Source of the DNA: Erigeron canadensis
Taxonomy: Eukaryota; Streptophyta; Magnoliopsida; Asterales; Asteraceae
Reading direction: 5' to 3'
Length of the DNA: 64,000 nucleotides
Assembly (NCBI RefSeq): GCF_010389155.1
Contig: NC_057762.1
Coordinates: forward strand, 38,376,055-38,440,054
Each line of letters begins with the position of its first letter. Within the stretch, counting starts at the first letter, position 1. The position numbers and the translations under genes were made by a program. This document shows, piece by piece, positions 45,032 through 58,494 of the stretch. The notes beneath the pieces were generated by a model that did not search any database, was not told the DNA's origin, and worked only from the letters and a program-made list of their open reading frames with translations.

Positions 45032-47007
45032 ACTCTGAAGCAAAGATATGTCCTTAGTTGCAGCGAATTCCAGAATACATATACCGTAAAGAACACAAAT
45101 TCAACATTTAGAGATAAGCATGGTTCTAAATAACCTTGCCACTCCCACATTCCTGCACCGATCCACTTTTGATATATAATAAGCAAATGGTTTGCTGGTG
45201 GGGTGAGAAAATATAACCTCTTGCCCCTGTTTTGGATATGCATTTGTACAGATTTAATTTGTTGTATTTTCTCATGTAATGTAAACTATAGATGCTTTAG
45301 GACCAATTGTTTTAATTGTAATAGTTCTCCCACTTAGACACGATCTTCGAGACGCTGTACATTCTGGGTTCATGTATTAGTGATCTATGTAGTTATTCTT
45401 GTATCAGTGATTTTGCATATAGTGCACCCTTTTATCTGTTTTTCGTTAATCAGTTAACCTTCACCAAGTGTGTTCTAGGAAATTTAAATACCAGTTTAGA
45501 TATTGTTACAGAATGGCACTAAAATATGTCTGTCAACTGAGGGGCAAAAGGGTCAACCAGTGAGGTTCTGCTTTATGTTCTTACCAAATTTGTGAGATGT
45601 GGCTCAGGCTTCACAATTGTTAATGCATCCAATAGGTTTCAACTTAAAAAAGTTTAATGGAGCCAAAGCATGTGTAACTTCAAAAAGAAAACAGATATTT
45701 GCTTTTTTTGATTATGCAAATAGGTTTATAGATGAAGAAAATAAGGGAAGCATTTCTTTGCTTCGATGTAGCATCTTGATGTGGATATTGTGCCAGGTGG
45801 TAAAACACAGATACTGAGAACGAAGTCCAGATAACGTCATTATATAGATACAGAGGATGAAACAAATCCTATTTTGGCTATTACTATGTTCTCATACGCA
45901 GGTATACCCCCGTTAGCCAGCTTTTGTAGCAATTCTATTTGTTCAAGTCCAAAGCACGCTATTTAATATATGGGCAGAGTCGCCCAAAGTTTAAGTAATA
46001 TCTTTTGAAGTTCAGAGATTATGGAATAATTTCTAACTTATCAATGCTAATTTGCGGAAACAAACGAATAAACTAGAAAGAGTAACATGGTTGCCATATA
46101 TCAGTTTAAAATGTGAACAATAATGATGATAATTATCATGGAAAGCAAGCACTAAGTGTTGATTGGAATGTGATATTGTTTAGAAAGGCCAACACTCAAC
46201 AGACATGAACTCATTGCGGTTACTTCACAACAGGCAAAAGATAATTTCATAATTAGCTTCATCACCTCATCTTTGTAAGCAGCTACTGTTTCAAAGGTAC
46301 ATTCATAGTTTCATAGCTTGCAAGGTGTCCAAGTCTCCAAGCGCTCTAATCTTTGTAGTATCCTTAGCATGTTTTTGTTTCCCATAAAGGAGTCCAACCA
46401 TACAAATCTGTATTCATATTTTTACCCTTGTAAATTCATTCATAAATCATAACTCCCAAGTTTAGAAATTTACCAATCTCTTTGTTTGTTTATTTATTTT
46501 TAATGTAATATTTTGAACATTTATCTAAGCATACTAAGTCCTCAAGTTAGAAAAGAAGTGTTCCTTCGGAAGCCAACACTAAAAGAAAACGTTAGTTAGA
46601 ATTTGTTTAGTTAAACGCTAATGTAGATACAAAGTAGCTTTGAGGATCTTGCTCGTGGAGGATCTTTAGGTTGCAAACAATCAGCATTTAGGCACGCATG
46701 GGTATATATTTGTAATGGCTGTGTAATGCCAAATCTCAACTCACAGGCCATAAAATGAAAATATTTCCTTGTTTACAGTGGCACAAGCATACATCTTTTT
46801 GCTCCCAAACTAGCTAGTCTTGCTTTGCTCCTGCGCTTTCTAGTTTCTACAAAATACACTCTTAATATCTTGGACAATGAGCAACTCCACAAAATGTGCT
46901 CATTGTCAGCTAATATTCTAGACCAATTGGTGACTCATTTATTCAACTGCTACAAATAGAGGTCTATTCTTTAAATATTAGTGCATGTTTTTACCACCAG
47001 CTAAGCT
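45032..47007. other. intergenic between convergent genes
   Basis: Includes the 3' UTRs of the syntaxin-like gene (left) and the P5C reductase gene (right, minus strand). No other gene recognised; open frames near 45599-45865 lack similarity. Confidence 0.45.
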
Positions 47008-50000
47008 CTAATTCTGGGAAAGCTCACGACTACGCTTTGCAGCAGCAACAACAGCGTTCATTAATATCCCGCGAAATCCAGACTTCTCCAGCTCATGAAC
47101 CCCAGCAATTGTGGTTCCACCAGGCGAAGTAACATCATCTTTAAGCTGACCTGGATGCTTCCCAGTTTGGGTAGCCATAGACGCTGCCCCCAGAACCTGA
47201 AACAAGATACATTTCAATATTACTCTCGATACCACGCTTTTAAAGAAACGATTAAAAATGTGGTGGCAAAAACTTACAGTTTGAGACGCTAAACCGAGTG
47301 CAAGTTCCCGTGGTAGACCTGCGGCTACACCTCCATCGGCCAAAGCTTCTATTAACAAAAATATATATGCTGGCCCGCTCCCACTAATATTTTTATGAAA
47401 AAAAAGAACAAGTTAAAGTCAAATATTAGTATTGGGTTCTATATTGAATGAGACATACATAGTTACACACCTTAAGCCGGTGACTGCATCAAACAGCTTC
47501 TCATCAGCTTTCCAAATTTTACCTACCGCTCCAAATAACTTAGCAATTATTTCACCATCTTCTTGTGTTGCACCTGCTCCCAAGCTCATAACTGAAACAC
47601 ATACCAGTTTTTAGAAATATTCACATTTTTTTTTATAATTGTTATTCTTAGGAATATGTATCATGGAACAAGCAAGTTCTCCAGAGATCAACAAATTGGC
47701 AGCAAATGTTGAAAAGTTAATATCCCTTTATTCAGGTTATAGCCAGACTAATATCATATTTGTAAAAAGAAGTTGAACTCTAAGAACGGCATATTCCCAT
47801 AAGTCCATAACATATACAGCGAAGAAAAAAAAACAGATTTTGTAACTGTTTCTGTACGATATTCTACTTGTGACTCATACAACTATAATAACTATGGCCA
47901 CACAACTCAGAAATCTATAAAGTGAAAGTTTCATGCTAAAGAAAATGCCAGATAACAAGCATATACCTAAAAGAAAAAAAAAAATTATACCAGATGCTCC
48001 TTCACCAACTGCAGAAGGTGTATTTGGCATAACCCTGATGAAGCGATCATGACCAGCCCACTCCTGCCATCATACAAAATCACTACCCCATACGATAAAA
48101 TATGCACAGCTGGTGTTATCATTAATATCACATCATGCCATTAACAGTCATATCAAATTAGATTCCCTCTAGACATATCAAATAACTATTAAGATTGAAA
48201 CTCAAATATAAGACAGGATATGCTTGATAGATCATAAAGTTAAAAAAATATACTAAATTACCAATGATATGATCATAAATACAGTAATGGTGAAACCATA
48301 AGAAATTTATATTTTTGCCAAACCTGAAGGTCTTTCAATTTGACACCAGCAACTACCGACACCAAAAGTTTTTTCTCTAGGATGGGTCTCAGCTGCGAGA
48401 TAGCATCTTTAACTACAAACAAGAAGCATAAAATACAATAAGTTTAAAATTATGATAAAGTCTAAGATCAATTTCGGCAAGCTCTGACAGATACGCAGCT
48501 ATGCGTTACTTAACGGAATAAAGGATTGACTAGTACTAGCATTGCACATTTCCAATAGCAAGAACATAAAAAGAAAGCATAGACGGCAAGGGGATACCAA
48601 CTTGTGGCTTCACAGAGAAAATCACCACATCAGAGTATTCAACAACCTGAAAAATAAAAGAGATGCCAATAAAAACAGTGTATTATAACACACTCAAAAG
48701 ACATCTATTAATAAGAAATAGTACAGGTAAGAAAAACAAAGAAGAAGTTGCTTCTTTCAATGTATAAAGAGCATGATAGGCAGAATGTGAAATACGTCAT
48801 GCAACAAACATGATGAAATAAAGAAATTTTTTTTGAAGTGGAATAACTAATCAACTACAAGTAACAAGTAACTAATTAGAACCACATTTTGGATTTGGGA
48901 GCGTAGTGGTCCTCGGGTATTTTCAACAACTACAAATCCCATAACTGCCAATTTGTGAAGTGTAGCCAAATTGATAATGAAAATAAAAATGATATGAATC
49001 CAAAAATACTAACAACATTAAAATCATAATTCCCACCCTCTATCATACTAATAAAAAACATAATCAATATAAGCTATCTATGAATGTAAAAAAATTTGAA
49101 AAAATATATAACCTAGAAAAGCATTCCAATGACTTATAGAGAAAAAATATACTTATATTGGTCACACATACAAAAGAAAAACTATAATGTTGAAAGACAC
49201 AAGACTCTAGGATTTGAATCAACAGAGCATTGGTATGCGAGTTCTATGAGAGTTGTATAAGGCTGATTTGGAGGTTAATGGATACAAACTAGCACTACAA
49301 GTGATGAGGTGGCAATGTATTCCATAAAATGGTTCATGGATTCTAACCGAATGTATGACTGACTTACTTGGTGGGACATTCAACTTGTTGTACAAGGTTT
49401 TATATACTAGAGAGTTTGATGATTAGAGTTGTATATGAGAATAAGATGTCGAAGTGGCAGGTCATACAACTCTGTATGCATTACTCACTACAACATCACA
49501 ACAAGGTCATGGAAAGTAACAACTTCTCTTTTAGGCTTTTTCTTCTAATCAATAAAATGGTTAATTATTACCACAAATTAAAAAAACGCTATCAACGGTG
49601 AGAATCCTAAACAACGTACTCCCAATAATTGAAAAAATTTATAAAATATGATCCATACTTAAGATTTTCAATTGAATACATTTACAAACACTCGATACAT
49701 ATCTAACCAATTTATTCTTTTTAACTAGATTAAAGTACAACATACACACATAGAATTACAGAAATAGTTCAAAAACTAGTGATGAAACAAAGAAAGAAAA
49801 CATAGATTGATGTAAAAACCTGATTGTTGTGTTCGGAAACAGAGACACCGAATGATTCGAAAGCGGCACGGCGGACGCCTTTATGGGCAGTGTGAATACG
49901 AGAAGCAGGAAGGACACCAGATTTAACAGCACCTCTGGCAATACTCTCAGCCATTTTGCCAGCACCGATGAACCCTAAGTTGTATGTATCTGCTGGTATA

Positions 50001-50011
50001 GGTGTCGCCAT
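47008..50011 (-). CDS. P5CR: pyrroline-5-carboxylate reductase (P5CR)
   Basis: P5CR makes proline from pyrroline-5-carboxylate with NADPH, the last step of proline synthesis, mostly in cytosol or plastid. Seven exons (complement): 49820-50011, 48598-48646, 48324-48412, 47991-48063, 47471-47591, 47278-47383 and 47008-47196, giving 819 nt and 272 residues, close to the usual plant length. The nucleotide-binding motif [15 protein letters not shown] lies at residues 13-27, followed by [27 protein letters not shown] and [20 protein letters not shown]. The family signature [20 protein letters not shown] is near the C-terminus, with stop TAG. Exon 2 must use the GTATCC donor, not the nearby GTTGGT, to keep the frame (PQVVKDA). 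All motifs are intact. Proline genes are often stress-induced, but no specific element was identified. Confidence 0.95.
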
Positions 50012-50084
50012 ATTTTTTTGTTTATGGAATCCAAAATAGAGCCGTCAAGAGTTTGTACCAGTGACCCTGTTTGGCTGATGATGA

Positions 50085-50090
50085 TATATA
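50085..50090 (-). promoter_or_regulatory. possible TATA box of P5CR
   Basis: TATATA within AATATATATCATC on the minus strand, about 75 bp upstream of the ATG. The placement implies a short leader. Confidence 0.4.
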
Positions 50091-50544
50091 TTGATACTCC
50101 TACTATATGTGAAAACCTATCTTTGCTTCTTGACAATACGAGCTAACCATGTGGGTCAGGGCCAGTGTTGCACTGTTACTGGGTTCAATACTTCAAATAT
50201 GGTACGACTACTTTTTTTCAACACAATCTAAAGAAAGTGGTCGCGGTTGGAAAATCGAAAATGGTTACGACATACAGTAATTCTTTTAAAAAACATTAAT
50301 TGGTTTGTTATTAAAACAAGGATATATATTTTTAAAAATCAGACTAAAAATCCTCATAAAACTATAACAAGGTCAAATGTGGATTATCTGCTAATTCTAT
50401 TTCTTAATTTTACTTCCTAATTTTTTTACATATCTTCTTTTAATGGTTAGAAGAATTTTTAAACTATTAGTTATGAAAAATTTATCATTTTCCTAAAAAC
50501 AAATATACACAATTATAGTTTTCAGATAATTTTCTCTACGTTAA

Positions 50545-50700
50545 ATTTATAGAACGACACCCGCACAATACGGCGGTTGGCGTGCAGTGGTGGAGATGGC
50601 GGCAATAATGATGTAATGGCGGCGACGACGATTGAGGTTGTGGTGGTGACAGTGGCAGCGAGTAGTGTATGTTATTGATGTAATGTGGTTTAGATATATT
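50545..50700 (-). mobile_element. decayed copy of the short Helitron family
   Basis: The plus strand reads GAACGACACCCGCACAATAC then GGCGG, followed by GGTGG/GGCGGCGACGA-rich DNA and ATTGATGTAATGTGG, matching the 3' half of the minus-strand copies at 7399 and 39556. The terminal CTAG has decayed to CTAT-like sequence, and no 5' end is visible. Confidence 0.5.
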
Positions 50701-53354
50701 GTATAACATACCGAACAAAAGACAGATACAGGTAATGTCAGATAATACCAGCCGTTAAAACATTGGTTTACATCAAATAGTTGTGGGTGTATACGGATGG
50801 ATTTCCAACAAAAAGTGGTTTAGTTGTGTCAATTTCCAAAAAGTTAAATTGATCTCTCGAGTCTTGACACATACGGTACTATCAACCGCACCAATCCAAT
50901 AATTAGACATATGGAAGAACCTCTTCAATCCTCAACAACTTCATGATATATAGTGGAAGTCATTCATGTCTCCAATCTATCTTCTTTTATTCACAAATTA
51001 AAATGAGGTAACACTTTAGAAAATATATAACTTAAAAAAGTATTTTGTTGGTTGTGTAAACTCGTATAGCTCCAATACGTACACCAAAAATGTTATAGAG
51101 CATTTTGTTGACCAAATCTTCAACTTCATGTTTCTAGAGATAATTTTGAAAATTTTGTTAAAATTATATACGATGATAAGAAGTCACTTTTGAGACATCC
51201 AATTATACTATATTTGTATTGAAAAGCTTGAAAAATAAACAACTCATAACAAAAAGGTAAGGAAACTTTATTACTTATGACATACTACAAAATGAACTAT
51301 ATATGTTTGACTTCAAGAAAAAGAGAATTAAAACCAAAATTTTTTTTACAGAAATTGTCAATGTGATGACGTTCTCATTATTTTTGTTGTAAAACTTGTA
51401 AAAAAATTGAGCTTAAATATATATTGAAGGAACAGATTTCAAAAATATCAAAATTACTGAATATATATATAGGGTAGAAAGTATGCTAGAAAGTATTAAA
51501 GAATAAGAAGAAAATGAAACACGTTTGTTTCCTTCCTGAATAAAAACTAAACAGAAAATAGGAAACACAAATAAAAATAACTGGTACTGGTACTGGTACT
51601 GGGCTTGCACTTATAGATATTCTTTGTTTCTAATAACTTATAAGGCACACCTGCTCAAAGTAGCGTAATGTCGGACTTAGGTAGGATGTGACTGAGAAAG
51701 GAACTGCAATCTTGAATGGTAATGCTTGGTTACGCAGGGCCAAGGCTGGTTTCAAAAAAGTTTTAGCCCAAACACACTGCACATTTTCTATAATTCAATT
51801 GTTACATTTCCAAAATCGCATCAATCATTCACTTTAATCGTGTTTTGGACTCTTGTAAAGCCCTCTAAAGGGCTAAAAACGCATTAATTGGTTATCGAGG
51901 TCCAAGTTTGGTGAAAACGCATATTACCACATATTCTCCAACAAAATTAAGATGTAATGCATATGTGAACGCATAACCAATTAATTTGCCTTAGAAAATC
52001 TATCATAGAAAAATATAGTTTTCCTTTTTAGAGTTATGTTTCCAACATTTGTCACTTAATGAGTTATGTTTCCACAAATAGCATGATCACTTTTTGATCA
52101 AGTGTTTTTCTAGTTCCCACCACTAGAGCATTCTTGAATATCTTGATCACATTTTCCAGAGTATTCTCCAAAACCAATAGGAATTAAATCATGTTACGAA
52201 AAGCTTTGATGTTTGGTTTAATTTAACTCTCGTAAGGTTTTTATAAGTTGAAAATAATTAACGCTATATGTCTCCACTCCACTAGATTTTTTAACATAGT
52301 TTGCATATTTCATCGCAAATTTTCATCGCATTAAAGTTATCTTAGTTTTCAATTTATAACCCATCAACATCTTGTCAAACACAAATCTTATGTAACTAAT
52401 TAGATCAGATCTATTTTTTTTTTTAGAAACAAGTTAATTAGATAAGATGGTCGAAGAAGCCAAATGCAAATTACAAAAAGACAGGGCAAAGTGGGGGATG
52501 GTCGAAGAAGCCACGATGTGGAAGTGTAACACCTTACACCTCTATGTCATTCTTGATTCTATATATCCAAATATTGGATTAAAAAGAATATAAATATTAG
52601 TCGTATTACATCAAAACTTATATGATGGCCCCTCAACTCTTTCTTAACCAACCAGTTACCCTTTGAGGTATACTTTTTTTTTTTTTTTCTTTCTTGTGAG
52701 CAATAAAATTATGGGCTTTAAATCGATGCAATATCATTATAATTCAACAAGACTCCAGGTTTGTATCAATCATTATATCGGTTCTACATATACAGGTATA
52801 TCCAATCATTTTTAAGATTGCATAGTGAATCCGTCCTCAAGGTCTTGGAAAAGACTAGAATTTAAACCTCGTTGGATAAATATCATTGAATGCGCTATAA
52901 CAAAAAAAAGTCTAAGAAATGACCATGGAAATTGTGTATAACATGACTTTTTAACAATTACTGTTTAAAATTGTGTATCATCCAATATAAAACAATCAAG
53001 TTGAGGATATATAAGCAAACTGTAAGATTAATCCGTCCTCAATGATTAGACTTAACTAGCAAAACTTGGTGGCTCTTTAAAAAAATATAAGTCACACAAG
53101 AAATCAAGATAATAATAAGCAACAGCGATGGAAAACAGAATCGTGGAAGAATGAAGAGTTTTCCTTGATGCAATGATAATATATATCTATGTAGATTTTT
53201 GTTTTGGGGCTACAAATCTCTTCACTTTAAGTATGACATATACAAACTATAAGCAATCAAAGACAAACGACAAAAATAGCGGGTTGGAAAATAGTCGAGG
53301 GGTTGTTTTGTATATCTCTTATACTTAGAAGTTGTCCTACCAAACTTTGAGGTT
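50701..53354. other. intergenic between P5CR and the GASA gene
   Basis: No gene recognised. A (GGTACT)n short tandem repeat of about 3.5 units lies at 51580-51601. Runs of T occur near 52413-52423 and 52673-52690. Confidence 0.45.
51580..51601. repeat. hexanucleotide (GGTACT)n repeat
   Basis: ACTGGTACTGGTACTGGTAC and the following CT: about 3.5 perfect units in non-coding DNA. Confidence 0.9.
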
Positions 53355-53362
53355 TATAAATA
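53355..53362 (+). promoter_or_regulatory. TATA box of the GASA gene
   Basis: TATAAATA, 72 bp upstream of the ATG at 53427. This is strong in consensus and implies a leader of about 40 nt. Confidence 0.7.
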
Positions 53363-53426
53363 CTGCCCCATTCTAGCACCAAAATCCTCCCACATATGTT
53401 TCGTGAGTTCAAACATAAGTTGAAGG

Positions 53427-54198
53427 ATGAAACCAATTGTTGTAACATTTGTGCTTATGGCACTTCTACTTTTTAGCTCTTCTCTCCTTCAAACCACCAT
53501 AGCTGGTTCGAGTAAGATTCTACTTTACAAATTAATTAGCCTAGCCTTACCTTACCAATATGCATGTACCTTATTTATTGAAGAAGATTATACTTTTGTA
53601 GTTGATCCTACCATGAAACTATATGTGTGTTTTAGGGAGTAATTTATGTTTATATACGTTATACAGTGTATGGTTTAATCTCTAATTGTATCCAATTGAA
53701 GAATTTGGAGTGAACCACCGAATTAATTCAATCCGAAAACGTTTCAAAGATTTCATTATATCCGGTTTTGTTCGTTATTTACTGAATTTCCCAACATTTT
53801 GTGTGTCACCCTGACAGAATTCCGGTTTTCATAATTTCGGATTTGTTGTACAATAAAATAAAAAAGAACCATGAGTGACTACCTTTTGATTAATGAGTAA
53901 TTTTACTGTGAAACCCAAGACCTTTGATTGTATTATGTGTCCTTTTATGTTTAAATAAGGCATGGACGATTAATAAGTATGTTTGATAATTGTATTGTAT
54001 GTAATATATATAGGTTTTTGCGACTCAAAGTGTGGGGTGAGGTGCTCAAAGGCTGGAAGAAAAGACAGGTGTCTAAAGTATTGTGGAATATGTTGTAGAG
54101 ATTGTAAGTGTGTGCCATCAGGAACGTATGGGAACAAAGACGAGTGCCCTTGTTATCGGGACAAAAAGAATTCTAAAGGTGGTCCGAAATGTCCTTAA
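53427..54198 (+). CDS. GASA/snakin cysteine-rich secreted peptide
   Basis: An 89-residue precursor in two exons, 53427-53511 and 54014-54198. The join TCGA|gtaaga and atatag|GTTTTT gives a split Ser codon. Exon 1 is a signal peptide, [20 protein letters not shown], ending near TTIAGSS. Exon 2 encodes the whole GASA domain with 12 cysteines in the family order: [32 protein letters not shown], then [20 protein letters not shown] and GGPKCP at the end. GASA peptides are gibberellin-regulated or antimicrobial (snakin) and act outside the cell. The variable linker between signal peptide and domain is nearly absent, so this is a short, snakin-like member. All 12 cysteines are present. Confidence 0.95.
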
Positions 54199-56023
54199 TT
54201 CAACCACTTACATATTCTTCATTGGATATTTTATATGACGTTGATATATACTAATATAAGTTATTTTAGATGATGCATGGTTGTTGGCTATATTATTTCA
54301 TATCATGTCTTCGACAAGATTAAATATTGTAATTGTTGTTTTGGAGTTTGAATTATTATTATTATATTAATGAATTACAATTACAATGTTCAGAATAATG
54401 GTAGAGAAATGCATTAAACTAACTATGTGTAACACCCCACCGTTGGCGGAAACATGAGGTGTCATGAAAAGTACAGCACGACATGGAATTACATAGATAC
54501 TGCTAAACGAAATAGAATATAATAAATATATTCCCAAAAACATAAGTTCAAAGTGATAACAGTGCTAAAATAGCTTATTACAATCAAGTCCATAAAGAAA
54601 AAAAACCAAGGCATGTAGCCTTAAAGTCTGACAATTATTAAGAAGTACTAATCTCCGAAGTCCAGCCTAGCATAGCAGTCCTTATCCCTGATTAGCCTGA
54701 GCACCTGAAAAGTATACTAAAACGTGTCAATACAAAGGTTAGTGAGTTTGTAGGTTTTAGTCAAAGGTCTAGTCAAATAAATAAGTCTTTTGTCGATTAT
54801 TTTAAGTCTAAACCAGTAATAGTTTAATATATAACGAGCAGAGTTACGCCATAATAAGTCCAAAAGTCTCAATGTCTCAAAGTCCGGCCTTACGGTACCT
54901 GCCTTAGTCCAAAGTCTCAAGTCTCAACTCATACAATAAGTACATTCAAAGCACAACCAACAAACACATAATCACACACATACAACAAGATCAAAGCACA
55001 TCAAATGGCACAAGTAACTCTAAACGCACAAGCTCAATATTGAACATAAAACAGAAACCGACAAAACTGTTTGAAAATAAGTATACTTTCCACCCCAAAA
55101 CTTATAAAAGAGAGGGGCTACGAAACTCACTTGGAAGAAGCACAAGTATAAGTACCCTAAGTCAACGAACAAGAACAGGAACAGTCAGTACACCTGAAAT
55201 ACGCTCAATATTTGTCCAAAAGCCCTACATTATCCACAAGTCACCCAGTAAGTACTTACTTAGATGTACATGTCTATGTCCTATACTAGTATCTTGAGAA
55301 ATGCCATTATGTCTCGTCAAATATTAATATATATTAATCATGTTGTCCTTGTAAATTGTCCAAAGGGAACAATTTGTTTAATAATGTCACTTTAAATCGT
55401 TTATATCCAGTCAAGTCTTCATATGGAATATTAGTATAAAAATGTGTTGAGTTCAAAAAGTCGTATAACTTATATTTAATCTTTATGATTTATATAAAAT
55501 ATTTATAAAGTCCTTTCGTTTCAAATTAATCTTCGTATTTATATATGTATATATTTTTTTTATTAAGTTAGTCCTTGTATATATATAGTTTAATCCGTAT
55601 ATATATACACAAAAGTCTGAATGTCCATATTATTTAAATTTCACGTCATTTTGGATCCAATTATACTTAATTTTGACTTTGGCTAGAAAGTCCCTAATTT
55701 TGACTTTATCCAAAACCACATTAAACCAAAACCCTAATTTAACAAAAAGACCAAATTATGAATCTGCCCCTTTGACCACCGTTGACCAACTTTGACCGAC
55801 GGAAAACAAACTCACTAACACGAGATCTAAACACTTAACCCATGACAAACTGATTTTTGAAGCCAAAAATGTACAATTCGGCCGGTTTGACCGGCGTTGA
55901 CCGAGTCAAATATGAAGAACAAAATTTGATCCGGTTAGAACAAAGATTAGGATCACGATTCCAAGACCAAAATCACTATACAATTCGGAAAATATATATT
56001 TTTACATACTTAAATATCTCGGA

Positions 56024-56228
56024 TCTATACATATATATATATATATATGCATATTTAGCCGAAAATATATATATATATACATATATAATATACAAAATGT
56101 TGGATTTAATAGATGGAAGAAAAAGAAAACCCGATATATACATATTTTTATAAAACTTTTCGGATTTAAACGAAAATATACATGTACAAAGACAAAAATC
56201 AGATTTATACATATATATATATATAGTC
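56024..56228. repeat. TA-rich microsatellites within the solo LTR
   Basis: Several (AT)n stretches separated by short unique sequence. They generate tyrosine/isoleucine-rich open frames on both strands that are not genes. Confidence 0.85.
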
Positions 56229-56508
56229 GAGATATATAGGTATATATGAATGAGATTCTTAATTTTTTTTTGATGAATAACAAGCCTTTAAACGTTAGAT
56301 CTAGCCATATCTTACCAATATTTGAATAAGAGATGAAGAATAATGTGAAGATTCAAGGAAATCGGTGGTGGTTCGTGGTGGTTAGTGGTGGTTCGTGGTG
56401 CAAAAAGAGAGAAGGAGAAGAGAAGGGGGGAGGGGACGGCTAGAGAGAAAGAGGGAGAAGAGTGAGAGAGTGAAATGGGAAAATGGGAGGCTAGGGTTGG
56501 GAATTTTA

Positions 56509-56799
56509 GGGCGCATTTGGTTCACAGAATGTTTTGGGAAGGAATGGAATTTTTCAAAGGAATTGGAATTTGAAGGAATGGAATTTGACGGAATGTTTTT
56601 GATTTTTTGAAAATTCAAGTGATGGAATGAATGAAGTTCCTTCCTCCATCCCCAAGGAATGGAGATTCCATTAAATGATGGAATGTTTACATTCCTATGG
56701 AATGAGATTCCCTCTTCTTTGTGCAACTAAACGCACTAAGGAATGAAATTCAATTCCAATTCATCAAATTCCATCAGATTCTGTGAACCCAACGCGACT
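56509..56799. mobile_element. 291-bp Harbinger/Tourist-type MITE nested in the LTR
   Basis: Left end GGGCGCATTTGGTTCACAGA; right end TCTGTGAACCCAACGCGACT. TTA flanks both sides (56506-56508 and 56800-56802). The interior is rich in GGAATGGAATT and its complement, so much of it folds back. No coding capacity. Confidence 0.85.
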
Positions 56800-57235
56800 T
56801 TAGGGTTTTGTTTAATCTTTTCCCTAGTTTGACCGAAATTTGACCATCTTTGACTCTACCAAGACTCGTTTGACCCGACCATTCTAGAAGACTCGTGGCC
56901 CGTTAATCTATTTTGTCGTCATATTTAAACGTAACTTTTTAATAGCTTTCTATCGGATATAAACATGCCTATATTTATTTATTAAACCTTTTATTGATTT
57001 AATTTTAAGTATTTTACTTAATTTGGCACTTCCACAAGACAACTAGTATTCCTCCTGTTCTCGAGTCCACGTACAATTTTTCTAAGGTCTAGGTGCTCAT
57101 AAAGCCCGAATCAAAAATAAGTTCACTTATTCCATGATAAAGTCTTATAGGCTAATGACATACATAAACCAAACGAACTAAAGTGACCGGAAAATGTTTC
57201 GGGAAGTACGCTCAGATGACGGTTGTCACACTATG

Positions 57236-58116
57236 GTACTTGTTCATTTATCTATTTACCAAAGAGATCGAATGTTATCTTTAGCATTACAAGCAAAAGT
57301 GCTATTTTATACTCGCAATACATAAAACGGTAGCCTTTTGCTCTTTTTAAAAAAATCATAACTTTATGTAGAACCTACCATAACCTTACGCTTGCGATCC
57401 ATTATGTTAGCCCATAACGTTATATTGTCAACTTCTCACTGATTCCTATTGTACCAATTTTGAGCCATTATAAGAAACAAGATGACACAAAAAAAAGGGG
57501 AGCCATGGGGTTTGTTCGCCCAAATCAGTCAAGGTTTGCCCAATCCATCATGCTAAAGCCAACCAAGAAAGGGGCGCCATGGGGTCGGTTTGGCGTTGGG
57601 CACCATATCGCGACGCTCATTGGCGGCTTAACCTTTTTGGTGGCCTAAAGCGATACTAATTTTGGAGGTCTTTTTTTGAGAGTCTTTAACAAACCCCCTC
57701 TTCTTTTATCCGGCTTTAGGAACGTAAGAAAATAAGGAAAAAGAAATTTACAGTATGAATGGCAATGGCCTCTGCTAGTGCTATACGCGCAGAAATCGAT
57801 CGGGACCAATTATTGTGGTGCAACAATTTGTAGGCTGTAGGTTATCCAGGAAAGTGGATCGACAAAGGACGGAGCTACAAATTGGAGGTGTCTTATGTTC
57901 AATTTTTTAGGCCCAGAATAAAACTTCACGTATAAAAAACCAATAATATATATGTTTTAGCCCAATAGAATTAAAAATTGGGGCCTAGCTAGTTTGTTAG
58001 TTAGGGCCTTGGCCATTGACTAGTCCAATTACATTGTTTAGCCGCCCCTTGCGATGCTAACACCCACTTTCAACCCCAACCCTGGCTATACCTGCGCGGT
58101 CATGTCTTTATCTCTA
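57236..58116. other. intergenic, possible hAT remnant
   Basis: At 57867-58048 CAAAGGACGGAGCTACAAAT on the left and TTAGCCGCCCCTTG on the right resemble the hAT ends seen at 25588-26290, but no 8-bp duplication matches. Duplicated GGGGAGCCATGGGG/GGGGCGCCATGGGG words occur at 57495-57583. No gene recognised. Confidence 0.4.
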
Positions 58117-58477
58117 TCTCTACCGTATTATAAAGCATTTATTTACTTCAAATTTTTTCCAACTTTTCAATCACTCATTTCCAACTTTCTTCTCAAATCT
58201 CAACCACTCATTTTTTTTCTTTCTCATTTATAAATCATTTTATTTTTACTAATCAATCAAAATCTTTTATCTTAAAAACCGTACATCGATACATTGTAAA
58301 AATTATATGGATGTTCTTAAAATTTTATGTTCTTTCATTAAATAGGTCATTTTATATACTTTCGATGAATTTTTAAATCCGATGGCGTAGCCCGTACGGC
58401 TATGGCATTTGGCTATCACACACTATGACCTATCACGCCCATCATCTCACCACTGCAATACGTGGGTACTTTTCTCG
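58117..58477 (+). mobile_element. Helitron-like element A of a tandem pair
   Basis: Starts TCTCTACCGTATTATAAAGC after A and ends CGTGGGTACTTTTCTCG before T. The interior is about 70-80% alike to the adjacent copy at 58495-58936, including GTAGCCCGTACGGCTATGGC and TTTGGCTATCACAC. The final CTCG differs by one base from the usual CTRR. Confidence 0.5.
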
Positions 58478-58494
58478 TATTATCTATATGTATA

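Larger units (their letters stand above)
54428..57230. mobile_element. 2.8-kb solo LTR of a retrotransposon
   Basis: Starts TGTAACACCCCACCGTTGGC and ends ATGACGGTTGTCACA, the TG...CA ends of an LTR. A perfect 5-bp duplication CTATG flanks it (54423-54427 and 57231-57235). No gag-pol coding, primer-binding site or polypurine tract is visible inside. The motif TTGACCACCGTTGACCAACT at 55784-55803 is of a kind common in plant Ty3/gypsy LTRs. It is best read as a solo LTR left by recombination between two LTRs of a long-LTR gypsy element. A 291-bp MITE is nested in it, so the LTR proper is about 2.5 kb. Orientation is not settled. Confidence 0.75.

Noticed and set aside
48598..48602. Alternative P5CR exon 2 donor at GTTGGT
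   Set aside because: It would break the reading phase with exon 3; the GTATCC donor four bases further on gives the conserved PQVVK.
55857..56283. Tyr/Ile-rich open frames on both strands
   Set aside because: Produced by (AT)n microsatellites inside the solo LTR.
57867..58048. Second hAT element with CGGAG-type ends
   Set aside because: End similarity exists, but no matching 8-bp duplication was found, so only noted as a possible remnant.
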